This document shows positions 1 to 12,500 of a DNA stretch of 64,000 nucleotides, one piece after another. This DNA comes from Phoronis australis (lineage: Eukaryota > Phoronida > Phoronidae). Location of the stretch: assembly GCA_002633005.1 (NCBI GenBank), contig NMRA01000134.1, positions 1-64,000 of the forward strand, written 5' to 3'. Position numbers and translations under genes: made by a program. Position 1 is the first letter of the stretch. Each line of letters begins with the position of its first letter. The notes under the pieces were generated by a model that was not told the origin of the DNA, made no database searches, and saw only the letters and a program-made list of their open reading frames with translations.

Positions 1-545
1 CCCGCCTCAACACATATCTCAGAGATGAATATCATTCCATGCACGAGGTTCTTTGGTTACAGCAATTCAGCGGAAAATTTTTCGAGATGCCATCCAGGTA
101 ACCTGTGAGCCATTGCTGAGGCGTTCTCTTTGTAATGTACATTTGTTTGTTGTATTCACAAATAGCAAAAACTTGTGCGCATGATAACACTCAATGACAT
201 TTTAACCAATTGTGCAAAATTGAACAATCCCCATCAGTTATGTCCTCTTTAGTAGCTGGTCATCTAATTGAATCTTAATAGATGATAACCTAATGTTTAC
301 TGTGCTCCTCATATCAACTGCTCAGTTGTGTTTACTTCTAAAGAAGGTAATGTTTTCTCGGTATTGTTACATTCAGGAAAGTAATTGTCATCATATATAA
401 CATGCGTCATTATCCTACTAGAAAAAAGGTGGAGTCAAATAGCTGTTTTGTGGATATATCCAGGGTTATGTGAAAGTGCTTAGAATAGGTCCGTGCAGCA
501 TTGTTGAGACTTACTTGCTACCATTATGGTATCTGTTCTAAAGAG
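1..545. other. unannotated AT-rich sequence
   Basis: I see no open frame of useful length, no tandem structure and no splice-bounded exon in this stretch. It is ordinary low-complexity-free intronic or intergenic DNA leading into the minisatellite at 546. Confidence 0.6.
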
Positions 546-812
546 TACACCATCATTAGATTTCTCTGATCTCATGATGTCTGGGGGGTACACCATAATT
601 AGATCTTCTCTGATCTCATGATGTCTGGGGGGTACACCATAATTAGATCTTCTCTTATCTAATGATGTCTGGGTGTACTTTCTACCTTTAGATATAGTTT
701 CATGCAGTCTGAGGGCACACCACCTTTTGATCTTGTTTTGTCTAGTGATGTCTGAGGGTACATTACCTCTACTGGTGTCTCGTGGTTTTGTCTAGTGATG
801 TCTGAGGGTAAA
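546..812. repeat. degenerate 44-bp minisatellite
   Basis: The first three units are 44 bp long and nearly identical, each running from TACACCATAATTAGAT through TGATGTCTGGGGGG. Further units after about 675 keep only the TGATGTCTGAGGGTA core and vary in length. The array is non-coding in all frames I could follow. It ends exactly where the first copy of the larger diverged module at 815 begins, so the two may have grown together. Confidence 0.85.
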
Positions 813-814
813 AA

Positions 815-2830
815 ACTTTACCGAACACTTGTTTGTTTTAGAAAAGCAAAGTAAAATATCTACTCGCCAGTTATTCTGGGATCTGTATTTGTTCATGTGC
901 ACTGTTTCAAACCAGGTTTCAGCGCACAGTTTCTCAAAAACCGTAAAATTGATCAAAAAAACGAATACACGTTGATAAGAAAATATCGGTATCAAGAACA
1001 AGATGGAATTTGCTCGCCATACCCGCGCCCAATGATACGCTGCGACAGAAGAAGAAGGATGGAAGACGAAACTTAACAACAGAAGACTAAAATTAAGATT
1101 GTAATCTAACGTTGGTCGCGTTTCATAATGCATTAGTATAAACTCCATAGGTCCACAAGCCTGAAGGCAAATTATGCGACAACTGAGATTTTTCAAAAGG
1201 TCCTATAATGTAAAATGTTCACAAATCCGACAGAAAGCAAAGCCAGATAGTTCGAAACTAATCCAAAGATCTGCGAGTCCAGACACCTGTGATTTGAAGT
1301 CATCGACAGCGGAACAGGAAGATTGTAGTGGCAGTAAACGAAAATTTAGAAATGTGAATTAATGTAACAGCAGTTCACATTGCCGAACCTTTTGAGAGGC
1401 GCCGGCGCATCCAAGAAGTAGATTTAATCACGCACGTGCGTGTATATCCCTGAACATTTTGCCTGAAATCACTGTTCATAACTGTGTGTTAGGACAGTTC
1501 GAGCTTTTAGCTTTCGGACTGATGGACTTTCGGACTAGTGTGGACCTTCAAAGTTAGGGATTTTTGGACTTGCAAGTTTTCGGGCCCATTAGTTTCGTGA
1601 CTTCATACCTGTTACTCACACTCATTCTTACTTCAATTGAGATCAAATGGGTTCATGGCTTCCAAGGGGGGTTGTCTTCGTTTCAAAATAAATTATTTTA
1701 GGTTTTCTAGGGGCTTGGTGTTTCGTAGAACCACCGCCGGGAATTTGACTGAGTAGTATACCATTAACATCTGACGTCGCGAGCAGTGACAGTGCACCAA
1801 ATCTGCCGCGGGATCACTAAAAGGAATGACCCCTGAGCCAAAAGGTAAGGTACCGTTCAGTTGTAAGCATCCTACAACTAACACCTTTCAACTGCATGTG
1901 TGTTCTATGAGCCATCAAAATTTTACTGAACACTAAATTGATTTGGAAAAGCGACTTGAAAAATCTACTGGCTAGTAATTCAGGCCTCTGTCTTTATTCA
2001 TCTACACCGTTTCAGACCTGCTTTCAGGGCAGTCTCTAAAAACCGTACGTAACATTTAGGCAAATACAAAGCACATTGACAGTAAAACAACGGTATCAGA
2101 AAGAAAGTCGAATTTCATTTGATGAAAGTGTTACAGAAGTGATCTCAGAAACGCTAATAATGTTTTAAAATATGATAATTGCATTTTCGTTTTGTGAACA
2201 GTGTTTAAATCAGTATTTGAAAGTTTTACATAAATCCTAACGGTGTTTTCTGAGATGTGTATGGGTTATTTCTAGGGTCATATAGGTCCTGGACAAGCAG
2301 GACCGTTACCTCGCCACCACTGGCAGTGAACCAAAGATGTCCCTGAACCACGAAATCGAAATATGGGAAAAGTAAAAAAGTCCCGGAATTTGTCTCTTTC
2401 ACGAGGGCGAGCGCCACGAGATGCTGTCTTACACGATAGAGGTGTGTAACTTTTACTATACATTTTGGTTTGGCTGACACTTGCAGTTGCAGTTGTCTAG
2501 CTGTGGCAACTGCGTGGTGTCCAGATCGTTGTAATATATTTTAAGTGTTGGTTGACAAACTACCAACACAAAATGACTCTTATCTACTGGTCAGTCATTC
2601 ATATGTCCAACTTAATTCACGTACACGGTTTCACACCTGGTTTCTGGGTAGTCTCACAAAAAAAAGGAAATTTTCTCCGTCAGTTTGGGTGAAATGTGTT
2701 ATATTACTTCTCAGAGTCTTGATTGCTTTATTTTATTTCAGCGACTTTGCAATTTGTCAAACCACTGGACTTGTATATCGTTGTTAGGACGTCACAACCA
2801 GTTACAGTGCACCAAATTTCATGCAGTATG
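815..2830. repeat. array of old diverged modules (A and B blocks)
   Basis: Two kinds of block recur in direct orientation. B blocks, about 150-200 bp, lie near 815-1015, 1921-2120 and 2545-2700 and share a core of the form GTTTCANACCTGNTTTC followed by AGTCTC. A blocks, about 40-90 bp, lie near 1777, 2309 and 2788 and share CAGTGNACCAAA. The order is B-A-B-A-B-A with irregular spacing. Read on the minus strand, the A blocks give similar short peptides (IWCTVTGCDV, IWCTVTARDV and a changed third copy HLWFTASGGEV), which suggests an ancestral coding or transposon-derived unit that has decayed; stops interrupt it. I do not recognise the family. Confidence 0.55.
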
Positions 2831-3924
2831 AAAACAGAATCCAAAGGTTGCATGATGTCATTTTAATAACTAGAGGTGGGGACTTCATCCTTAAAGTTGA
2901 TGGACTTGAGTTTCCTTGGATAACAACACGGTTAATAATTAATAGGTCGAAGCGAATTGTGAACTTTTTTCAAATAGTCTCCATCAGTTGTCTTGCGAAA
3001 AAGCTCGTTTCTAGTGCCAACATTCTTCAAAGCTTCAAATGACGTAAGACAATAGTGTATACTATCGGGCAACCTTTTCAACATGGACAAGGATGGACTT
3101 AGCTCACTTTTGAAAGGCTGTAAAATTGTCTGTGTAGTATCTCAGTCAATCATAATATGTATGCCCATGATCTTGTTCTGTTCTCGCCCTCACTGAGTTG
3201 ATGGTCTTTTTGAACTTCTTGAAGAATGTGGACACTATGGTTTGCTACATGAACTTGAATATCACTATCAAGAGGATACTGTTATGTTTGTGTTTTAAAA
3301 GTAAATTAACATGGTGAACCTTTAAAGGCTGTACTATAAATTGAATATTTGGTGATATCACATACTAGTTTCATAATGGATGACTGCGACATCTCACGGT
3401 AATAGAGAGAACTATATGTTCAAGAATCAATTTTCATCTCTTTCTGTGCTCCACTGCAAAGCACTCGCCAATTTATGGAATTTGAACATAATTAATAACT
3501 CGTGTCTTTATGTGTTCAAGCGTATCATAGGTTTTTCTAAATTTGAAAGTACCAGTACAGTATATATTCTAATAAAACGTATCTATGGTGATGTCATCTG
3601 GATGACATTTTGAGTGCCTATGGAATGAATGAATCCGATCTCAAGTTTCCTTCTACAAACCGTACATTTTGCGGTAATCACTGTGTCCATGTAATACGTG
3701 GATGTGCATTTTGTAATAGGTTTTTTATTTTAAAATAGTTTCAGTATTAGTTAACTTTTGTTAAATCTATCATTGTGTTTTGTGTTAAGCGTGAGCATTT
3801 TATATGGTCAAATTTTGATGCCGCATTGTTACATTTTCTCAAAGTATTTCTGCAATAAAAATTATCGTATCACTTTCTATCGAGTACCAACCAAGCAGTC
3901 GCCCGGGTACATGTTGCCACAGGC
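2831..3924. other. unannotated AT-rich sequence
   Basis: No gene or repeat that I can support. Short frames here (for example 3380-3613) have no recognisable composition or splice context and are regarded as chance. Confidence 0.5.
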
Positions 3925-3929
3925 ATACA

Positions 3930-4565
3930 TGTGGGTTCAAGACGAGGTGATTGCCGTCAAACGGCAACGGTAGCAGCTGCGACGACTGCGGCCGCGGCAG
4001 CGGCAACGGCGCGCGCGTGTGCTGCCTTCGGCAGCTTGGCCTGTAGGCCCGCCCGCCTGCCCACCACGTCGGTCCGCGCGTGCGCTGCCTTCGGCAGATT
4101 GTCCGAGACCCGCCCACCTGCCCGCCACGTGGGTCCTGCGTGCGCTGCCTTCGGCAGCTTGGCCGAGGAATGCCCGCCTACCTGCTACGTCGGTCCTCGC
4201 GTGAGCTCAGTGCCTTCGGCAGGTTGGCCAAGGCCCACCCGTCTGCCTACCACGTGGGTCCCCGTCGGCGCCTCCTTCGGCGGCTCGGCCGAGGCCAGCC
4301 TCTTGCGGTCGGTCCCCGTCGGCAGCTCGGTCAAGGCCCGTCTCTGGCCGTCGCTTCCCGTACCCACTGCCTCCGGAAGCTTGGCCAAGGCCGTCCTCCC
4401 GAACGGTCGGTCGCTTCTCGCGCTGCCCGCGGCGGTTCCGAGGCCGGGGCCCGTCTCAGCTGCCGTCGGTCCCGCCCTTGGCTTCTGCTCTCGGTAGCCG
4501 GTCTCGCCGAGTCCCCCACGGGCTTAGCCGGGGCCCGCCTCCTGCCCTCGGTCCCCGACTGCGCT
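3930..4565. repeat. GC-rich 60-65-bp minisatellite island with recurrent hairpin
   Basis: Composition changes abruptly from AT-rich to very GC- and CpG-rich. The unit recurs at about 4021, 4084, 4144, 4209 and 4270, then more loosely to about 4560. Each early unit holds the inverted repeat GCTGCCTTCGGCAGC, which can form a 6-bp stem with a 3-base loop, followed by TTGGCC and a CACGTSGGTCC box. Both plus-strand frames (3931-4497 and 4080-4685) and minus-strand frames are open for long distances, which is what stop-poor GC-rich repeats do, so I do not call a protein. A promoter CpG island is an alternative, but no TATA, initiator or neighbouring exon was seen. Confidence 0.8.
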
Positions 4566-4959
4566 ATATCCCGTACTTCATTGACTTACGGGCTTCGGTC
4601 AACGGCGCAAACTAACAAGGTGCAAACTGTAGCGCAACTTAATCTGTTAAAGCACTTGAGACGGAACTACTCGAAATTCCGATAAATGTCTTCGATTTAG
4701 GACATCTTCATGGGAGGAGAAAAGGTTTGTGTCCTGAAAATGTAACATGGGTTATTTGTGCTATGAACGTGTTTCTTTTAACGCTACGCGCCTCGGATTC
4801 GCTCGAATTCTAAACCCCCTTTACTGAAAACGTAGATCTGCCACTGATTTTCACATTGTGAGTTTGTAAAATTCAGCAAAGAAACATATCACTGCAACCA
4901 CGATACAAGAGAAACTTATTCTTCAATCACTTATAAGCAGAACTTGAAGAAATTGGGAG

Positions 4960-5118
4960 GAATTTGTTGTGGTAAAGAGCTACCTAGAATGTTATGACAT
5001 AAAGCTACAGTGTTCATAAATTTATTATCGGACCGAGCGAAAAAGTTCATATGTTTATTGTGGCAAAGAGCTACAATGTTCATATATTTATTATCGCACA
5101 GAGCTGCAATGTTCACAA
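4960..5118. repeat. degenerate 33-bp repeat (11-residue period)
   Basis: About four to five units carry the core AGAGCTACAATGTTCATA with TTTATTATCG. Because the unit is 33 bp, the minus strand (4931-5116) reads as an 11-residue repeat of the type NIVALCHNKHM without stops. No splice sites, signal peptide or start context supports a protein, so this is kept as a minisatellite. Confidence 0.65.
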
Positions 5119-5744
5119 TTTATCAGAACCACAGACTGAGAAGGAAGGGACGGACCTGGGTTGTCCATTAACAAGTTGCAGCTTGATCACTACGGTAGAT
5201 TAAACAAGTACAAAGAAGCTTTGTATTGCAAATAAAGACAGCAGCCATTCCATCAATCTACTCTTCACATAAGATTTAATGTGTAACCAGTCTATAATAG
5301 CAGAGCACACTTTAGGGCCATTATTGAAGCTTATTGTCTATTGATTTATTTCTTAATGTTGATCCTAGTCATTGGCCACCTAATTGTTGTTTCGTTAACT
5401 TATTGTCCAAGTCAACGAGCCATTCTTCTGGACAGTGGGCAGTCCACATCCCGCCATAGCATTAACCCCTAATCCTGTCTAAAGTATAAGGTTAATCCCT
5501 TCTGTTTTGGCTATTCTTTAATGTTGATGAAGCTCGTGAAAATCCACGGAACATTCACAGAACATTCAATGGCTCGAGACAATGACTTCTGTATTCATAG
5601 GCCTCATAGGAAAGTGCATGTTAGTTTTTCCGGTGACACATGCTTTTAATTTGGCACAGAACTGACAAACCGTTGATGCATCTTACATTCACAAGGTATG
5701 TAGTCTTGACTTGCAGATCAGAAAATATATTACACTTACATTGG
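5119..5744. other. unannotated sequence
   Basis: No gene, repeat or regulatory structure that I can support. Confidence 0.5.
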
Positions 5745-5892
5745 CACCATAGGAGGCTAGCGGGGGGGGGCTATAGCCCCCTTTTTTCAGTGCTGCGCCG
5801 CCCATGGTCGAGTATGTGCGGTGCACCATAGGGGGGCCGGGGGCCGTTATCATAGCCTCCCACTTTTTCCAGTGCTGTGCCGCCCATGATTT
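5745..5892. repeat. two-copy tandem duplication with G tract
   Basis: Two units of about 70-75 bp, each beginning CACCATAGG and ending CAGTGCTGNGCCGCCCATG, lie head to tail. The first contains a run of ten G and the second a broken G tract. The copies differ at many sites and in the length of the G tract. No TIR or target duplication was found around the pair. Confidence 0.75.
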
Positions 5893-8146
5893 AGTTTTAG
5901 CCAGTGACAACGAACAAACAGCGGGGACAAACCCAATGAAACTTGTGATACAAGAAGAATAAAGTTGAGAAAGAGATACTATTTATATGAATAAATAGAC
6001 GTAAGTACGCATACTCGAAGATGAGTGATGTATGTTGTCATTTGAAATAATTAATTAACGATAGTTGCGACTAAAAATCGAATAAAATGCCAAAATAGCT
6101 GTAGTCAGGCTCAACGAAGACAAAATAATGAAATCCTTTATTTTTGGTTTGTATTACACATGTAAAGCAATGTAGACAGCCCAGAGTTTAAGAAATGTTG
6201 TTTTCGGTTTAATGACTTCATCTTACGAGTAATTAGAATCAAATTATGTGTAAATGCTAACAAACCACCATTGGCGAATAGAACTTTTAAAGCTCAAATA
6301 ACGGGATTGAACTAACTGTATAGGCTTCTCATGATAAGCACAACTCTGTCATCTACTTTAAGGTTGGGTGTGGTGGAGGTAGATCAGTCGCGTGATGAGC
6401 GCTCGCATATTTGTTTTTTAAAAGGAAAATCAACCATAAGGTCTCCCTTCTGTTCTATGTCCATAAGATCCTGGCCCGGCGAGTTAACCAAGTGCCAACA
6501 CGACGTGTTACCGTACAGTGATGCATTCTTTGAGTTTATTCCAGTATATTTCTCAACATACGACTTTGTTTTCTTTTGATAAGAAGCATGTATTGTCTGT
6601 TGCCCATCAATTCTTTTTTGTTATTATATAAGTTCGATTGAACTGGCCCAAATGTGACGACAAACCATTGAAATAACCATTACCATATAAAGGCACTTAC
6701 AAATGCATAGCAGTAGTTTATGTAAACGTGCACTTGCTATCACAAATTCAATTTATTTACTACTAAAACGATGTTGAGTTGACTCCATTATTGCCCGCTC
6801 TGTGTTTATCTAATGTTGTTTTGATATCAAATACGTACCGGTAACACCCCGGCAGTAGGCCCTACGTTCCTTTCCTCGCTGAGCCAATACTAACACCCAA
6901 AAGGTCGTAGGCCTATTTCAAAAATCGTGAGTTTTGTAATTTTTCACAGGGGAAAATAGTAGTAGACGTTGCGAGATGATACTTTCGTCAAGAATTCTTT
7001 AACAGGTATTTTTGACGAGCTTTCGCGTTCCATGCCTCTTTAATGTTTGGTTTGTCGACCATATCACCCCCAAAGTGCCCCCAAAGAGGGCACCAACACT
7101 TCATAGCCTCACTTTGACATTCCACAAACAGACGATTTTAAAATGTAGACGCAAGGCCAAGGGCTTCAAGCTTGCAAGACTTTAAATTTCATCAGACATA
7201 CGCTCCAACATTTAGTCAACACCAGAAGTGCACATTTTAAAGGTTTTACTTGTTTTAGTTATGGAAGCATGTTTCTTGACAGTGTTGCCGTCTTTGAGCC
7301 ACTGAGGACTGAGCTCCTTTTTTGATGGAGTGCCTACACTTTTTTTGAAATTCATGCATGCAATGCCAATGGTATTGCAGGTACTCCTTCGGCCTTGAGG
7401 TCCCATTGTCTCCTCGTGGCTTACATGAAACTGGTAAGCACACCTAGAAACGTACAGTGAAGGCCAACGCATTGCCTTGCTCTTTTTAGAATTATGAATA
7501 AATTTCTCTGCTTAAATAAAGCCAAGGACCTTCAAACATGAGAAGGGTATAATAACCAGAGATGTGTTAGCGTCAGGCCGTCAGTCAGACTGGGAACATT
7601 TTTTGTTGGTCTGCAGAATGTCATTCACACTGACTATGAGAGAAGACAGTATTGCAGTTTTCATTACCGAATTTCTGAGTCATATGTGAGCTTTGGAATT
7701 AGATGTTGCGTAATGCCTATCAGTATTGATGTTATTACAGACTTTCTTCTACTTGTTAGATAATATGTGTTGGGGTTATTTTTGCAATTTTGTAGTCATT
7801 ACATAAGTCACACATAGCTAAACAACCTTGGGGTTTAATCCATAAATGATGAGACCAATGTAGGGCATGCATTTAAGAGCAGGTAAAATAGAATATCCTT
7901 GCTAGCATTTGCAGTGAATCACCCTTATCTAAAACAGTTGTTCAGTGGTTATCATATAGGCCTAGTAGGCTTAGATCTTACAGTTGACCTTGGGGAGGAA
8001 ATTGATGGGTACTGATGATGTTTGGAACTACTATTTGTCAAAAAGCCTTACAGGACAAAATAAATAGTCCGACTGAGGCTCAGTGCTAACATGAACAGGA
8101 TCCACAATTAGAGCAAATTTATTTTTTTTTGTTTTACACATTTTAG
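5893..8146. other. unannotated AT-rich sequence
   Basis: I searched for splice-bounded exons, TIR pairs and tandem units and found none convincing. Short open frames (6331-6579, 7212-7472) have no domain signal. Confidence 0.5.
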
Positions 8147-8187
8147 ATGGTGTAGACAGATGGTTAATGTAGATGAGATTTTTTCAG
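8147..8187 (+). other. candidate small exon (possibly 5' UTR)
   Basis: A long pyrimidine tract ending TTTTAG precedes position 8147, and CAG/GTAAGTAGG follows 8187, so both splice signals are close to consensus around a 41-nt interval. One frame is open across it (peptide WCRQMVNVDEIFS), but such a short interval proves nothing about coding. It lies on the same strand as the MNK-like exon at 38637, so a non-coding leader exon of that gene is one possibility. RNA evidence would be needed. Confidence 0.3.
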
Positions 8188-10611
8188 GTAAGTAGGCTAA
8201 AGTTACTATTGGACTTCAGTGCCAAAGTTTCAGAAGACTGCAACTGTAGCAAATACCAGTATACCCGGTAGTTCATGTTCATAGCAGTAGACCTCTTTGT
8301 GCACTGTCTTTGCATTGGAGGTAATGATTTCGTGGACAAGTAGACATCTTTATCTGGGCGATTCCGTGAAAAGGTCAACCTGCAGACAAAAATTAAAGTT
8401 GTGGCTATACCAACATTTCACATCTCATCTGAAATCCCAGGCTCTGTAGTTTCAGGACTCATATTTGACTGTCCAATTTGTCTTTCAATTTTTTACCTAA
8501 TAGGACCCAATTTTTGGGGTCACTTAACCGTAAAAAATTAGCTTGATTTTCATTGTATTGCTAATTATTGTTATAAATAAGCTAATTATAGGTAGTTCAC
8601 AATATTATCAAAATTGTGCAATCACATGAAAGCCAAAAATAAAATTACAAAGACAGCTTTGAAATCAAGTTGTGAAGTTGCTACAGATTCAAACTAGATG
8701 CATTGAACTTTTTCAAATTCTCTCTTTAAAATTGACAAGAAGACGTTAAAAAAGTGGATGATAAGCCAATCATGCTAATCACTAAATAAAGACCAAAATC
8801 TGATAAGTTTATTCGCTCCACATATTCCTAAATCATAATCTTAAATGTAATGTAATTTAATGTCTTGTTTTCACCCTAGAAGACAGCACGGTGTTTTGAA
8901 TCAAAATGTGAATGCCAATGCAGTCAACTAAACTATGATGAACCAGTTGTCTGCTTCACACTTTGTGATAAGAAAATACTGTTGTCCTGTTACTGATACT
9001 TTTAAAATATCACATGGCCATGCATGAGAACCATCAGCCACATGGACCAGAGAATAAGTTTGTACAAGCTTAGAGCGAGTTCTAATTTGAAAAAAAATAA
9101 TTACACCATTTAAATAATAATTAACATATGTTTTTATTACAGTAATGATTAGTACTTTTTTAAATTTCATTTTAAAATTTAAGCATTTTGACTGACACAT
9201 TCACTAATTAGTTTTGAATTAGTATTTTACTTAACACATAAAAAGTTTTCCTGATAAAAACAGGTATCAAATACAAAATGATTATCACTCTCATTCCCAT
9301 ATTTATTGCTTACCATCTTCGAAGAGAAGTGAGGGTTTTAGGAGATTGTTAATACCTTTAATCAAATGTATTGAAGAGTTAAAATCCTAGAGTACACTCC
9401 CAACATAGGGCTACCCCTAATGATTTTGTGCAAAAGGCCAGTCAGTGTATTTTGATTAAAAAACATTGACCAATATACGGTGAGTTAAATACTGCAAAAG
9501 TTTGAATTATTCTGAATTGATATCTTGGTCACACCAAACAATTTAATACTAGAAATTCAGAGCGTACGTTTGTTACGTATGTCTGTCACACTAACTCAAC
9601 TTATTGAGCTGTATGACAAAAATTTCTTGAAAGATATCATTAAAAAAATTGGTGTGTTGCAGTTTGCAAACATTCCATTAAATCATTATATAAAACAAAA
9701 GAACTGTAACTAAATGCAGCTCATAGAAAACTAGCATTAAATTTAAAAAAAAATTTCATTTTCTCTGTGTATGTCCGTCACACCTTTTTAAATGTACTTT
9801 TCTCAGTCAGATAAAAAGATAAAAGAAAATTTGATTCATGCTTTGAAAACTATCAATGAGACTTATCAATTGATGTATTAACTTGACCTATTGTCAGTGG
9901 TGGCTGAACTGACCAATCAGAACGCAGCATTCTTGACACCTTCGTTTCCAAGCCGCCATCTTACCCGTCAAACAACACATTGCTGGGTAAAACTTATTGT
10001 TTGTTTGTTGACATTTCGCAAAAGCGCGGAGCTTGCGATAGGTCTGTTATTTTTCTAGGATAAACATTTTTTCAAAGTTAATCAAAAATTTCTGTGTACC
10101 TCCGTCACAAATGGAATTGCCCATCTTTTTCCACCCTTGTTTAGTGTACAGTCCAATGATGCATGTACTGTTAGGTGTCAAAGGACTCCTTGGGATACTC
10201 AATTAAATTTTTAATGACGACTCAGCTGGAAAACTAGGATTCCCATCCATAGAGATTGGATTAGAAAAAGGGACCCATTTGTGGACACTTTCAATAAAAA
10301 TACTCTTTTGTGGAATTTTGATCCAGAAATAACCCCTTTTGTGGAGGTTGTTTTCATGAAACTAATCCTTTCCTGAGAAACCTCTGAAAAAGTAGCGGAA
10401 GAAATGGGCATTTAATGACTTTTGAGGACAGCCGTAGCCTTGAACCAGAAGACAAACAAAATGTAAGCGACACCAGGTGAAATTGAATAAAAAGTGAAAG
10501 GTGAGGTGGATGACAAAACCAAGATGTTAGATAACCCTTGATGAGTTCTCTTTACATACCAACTTAAGGTTCAGTCAAAGGATCATGGAGCTAGCTCTCT
10601 GGAACCATAAT
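8188..10611. other. unannotated AT-rich sequence
   Basis: No gene called. Inside it, 9913-9962 has a CCAAT box and a GCCGCCATCTTA YY1-like site, and the word TCYGTCACA occurs near 9581, 9771 and 10099; both are discussed as findings. The 10266-10350 stretch repeats CCNTTTTGTGGA three times at uneven spacing. Confidence 0.45.
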
Positions 10612-11160
10612 TTTAAAAATGGCCATCACAGCGTCATCTTGCGTCCAATTTCACCCAAGAACACTATTTCTAAGTCCTCGGGCTATTGAATAAATAAACA
10701 TTGTGCATAAATTTCATGTCGATCAGATGAAAAATGTGATCTCTAGCACAAATATGAAATGGTAAGAAAGTGCAGATGACTAGTCAACAAGGTCACCTGA
10801 GCAGTAAATCTTGAATATTTTGAGAATGGTTAGTCGTAGCAAGAAATGTGCTCCACAATGCTGATAGCGCTTTAAAAGGTCTATTCACATATCACATTTC
10901 AGACAGATGCGTCAAGGGATGCTGAAGGTACAGGCACAAAAATTCAATTATATGGAGATCAGTCCTTGAGAACTGAAATACCAGAGATATGGCTCCACAA
11001 ACCAAAAAAGGGAAAAATTGTGCCATCTTGTATCCGATGTTAACCGAAAACATTAGGCTTCGAGCCAGTCAGAAAACAAAACACAAGAATGTTGTGTATA
11101 AACTTCACGTTGATACAATGAGAATTGTGATGTGTTGTATGGGAACAAAGAAAGGAACAA
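10612..11160 (+). repeat. dispersed repeat R1, two diverged copies in tandem
   Basis: Copy one (about 10612-10745) and copy two (about 10990-11150) share the order GNCATCTTG, then CCGATTT-like sequence, then ATAAATTTCATGTCGATCAGATG-like sequence, then a GTGATCTC-like end. Reverse-strand relatives lie at about 49110-49250 and, partly, 48070-48170, where the core reads GATGCAAGATGGCGCTGTGA. Four copies on two strands make this a dispersed family rather than a local duplication. No TIR, poly(A) tail or target duplication could be fixed. Confidence 0.6.
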
Positions 11161-12351
11161 AAAACAAATTTTATGACAAAGCTCGGATAAATTTCATTTC
11201 ACGGAGTAAAAAGTTGGTGGGTGTTCAGCAGTTAAGTGCACAATGTTTTAAGTGGAAGGTAACACTGATACTTTGATTCACCACTGAGTAGAAACTGAAT
11301 GGCTTCCCTAATCAAGTTGATACAGGATTAAGCTGTAACTAAATGAGGAAATTCCAGACAGTCCACAATTGGATATTATGGTATTCTAGTAAATGAGTAA
11401 AATAGAAAAACAGACAACAAAAACGTTTGAAAAATTTCCGAATATTAAACTTTTTGTGAACAGAAACATGGAAATACTAGAGTGTAAGGACCAAGCATGT
11501 GACCTGATAATTGTTTGGTTGTATTTTATCATTTCCACGCTTCTGTTGGCTAAGAATATTTTAGTGTTCAAATTTTCAGAATCCCTTTTTAGCTTATTCC
11601 CGTATCAGTGCGTGCAATTTTACACTTTATTTAATGCAGGATGTCTCCAGCTAGTGACACTTGATAAAGTATAAGGAAACCCTACAATGAGTTTCAATAA
11701 CTTTAGTATATACTTTAACTAGCTTTTGTAGAACTGCTTCCCTGTCTGTTTGATATCTAGACCAAAAGAACACAGTCTCGCAATAGCGGCAAACAGTAGC
11801 CAAATACAGTTTTACCTGAACAATCATCAATTTGCATTGACTTTCAAAATGTCCTGTTGATTTACATATTGCCGTCCCTGGTATGCCTTAGGGTGCAGTT
11901 CATGTAAAGGTCATACATTTTTGATTTATTTGACAATTGACTAGCGTTTATGTGACATTTGTAAAGGAAAGCAATGACTTACTGAACAATTGGGAATCTT
12001 CAATGGTATTTGAAAGATATTTTTCTTTTGAAACTGAGAGTCATCTCTCAAGGTTATTGGCTTTTGATATGTTCAGCAATTAGAATTTGGTTGATCTGAT
12101 TCCAGTTTAAATTTGAATTTGTCTGTCATTCTGCTTTTAGGAGTAAAATATTCTTATGAAAAAGTGAAATGAGAGTAGATATTAATTTTGTTGTTGCATT
12201 GGTAAATGTTAATAGTAGTATGTTCCTAAAGACTAACTGGAATTATTAATCTGTTGTCCTTATGTTCTCTTGTGTTTTTTAACTTTGTTTACAAGTGACT
12301 GTTTTTTAAAGATGCGTTTCACTCTGTTCATAAAAATAAATGTTAAACCTT
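11161..12351. other. unannotated AT-rich sequence
   Basis: Nothing supported. The frame at 11393-11674 (plus) has an ordinary AT-rich chance composition. Confidence 0.5.
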
Positions 12352-12500
12352 TCTATAAAACTGGTTTCATAATATTACTTACTGGAATATGATTCTATTT
12401 CATTACTTATAAGAGCCTAGAGACCATCAGCAGCTCAAGAAAACGCTGCAGGTTTTATTGGTGTTGGCCAACTCTAAAGTCACGCATTTGAAATGACTCG
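12352..12500 (+). repeat. dispersed repeat R2, copy 1
   Basis: This matches 23669-23835 and 35232-35400 along most of its length. Shared blocks in order are AAACTGGTTTCATAATATT, a run resembling GATTCTATTTCATTAC, then ACCATCAGCAGCTCAAGAAAAC, then a GTTGGC/CTAAA segment. Divergence among the three copies is high, so the family is old. I cannot assign it to a SINE or DNA-transposon class. Confidence 0.55.

Noticed and set aside
3931-4685. Long overlapping frames (188 and 201 codons) rich in Ala, Pro and Arg
   Set aside because: Several frames on both strands are open at once across a GC-rich minisatellite, which is expected from lack of AT-rich stops; there is no start or splice support.
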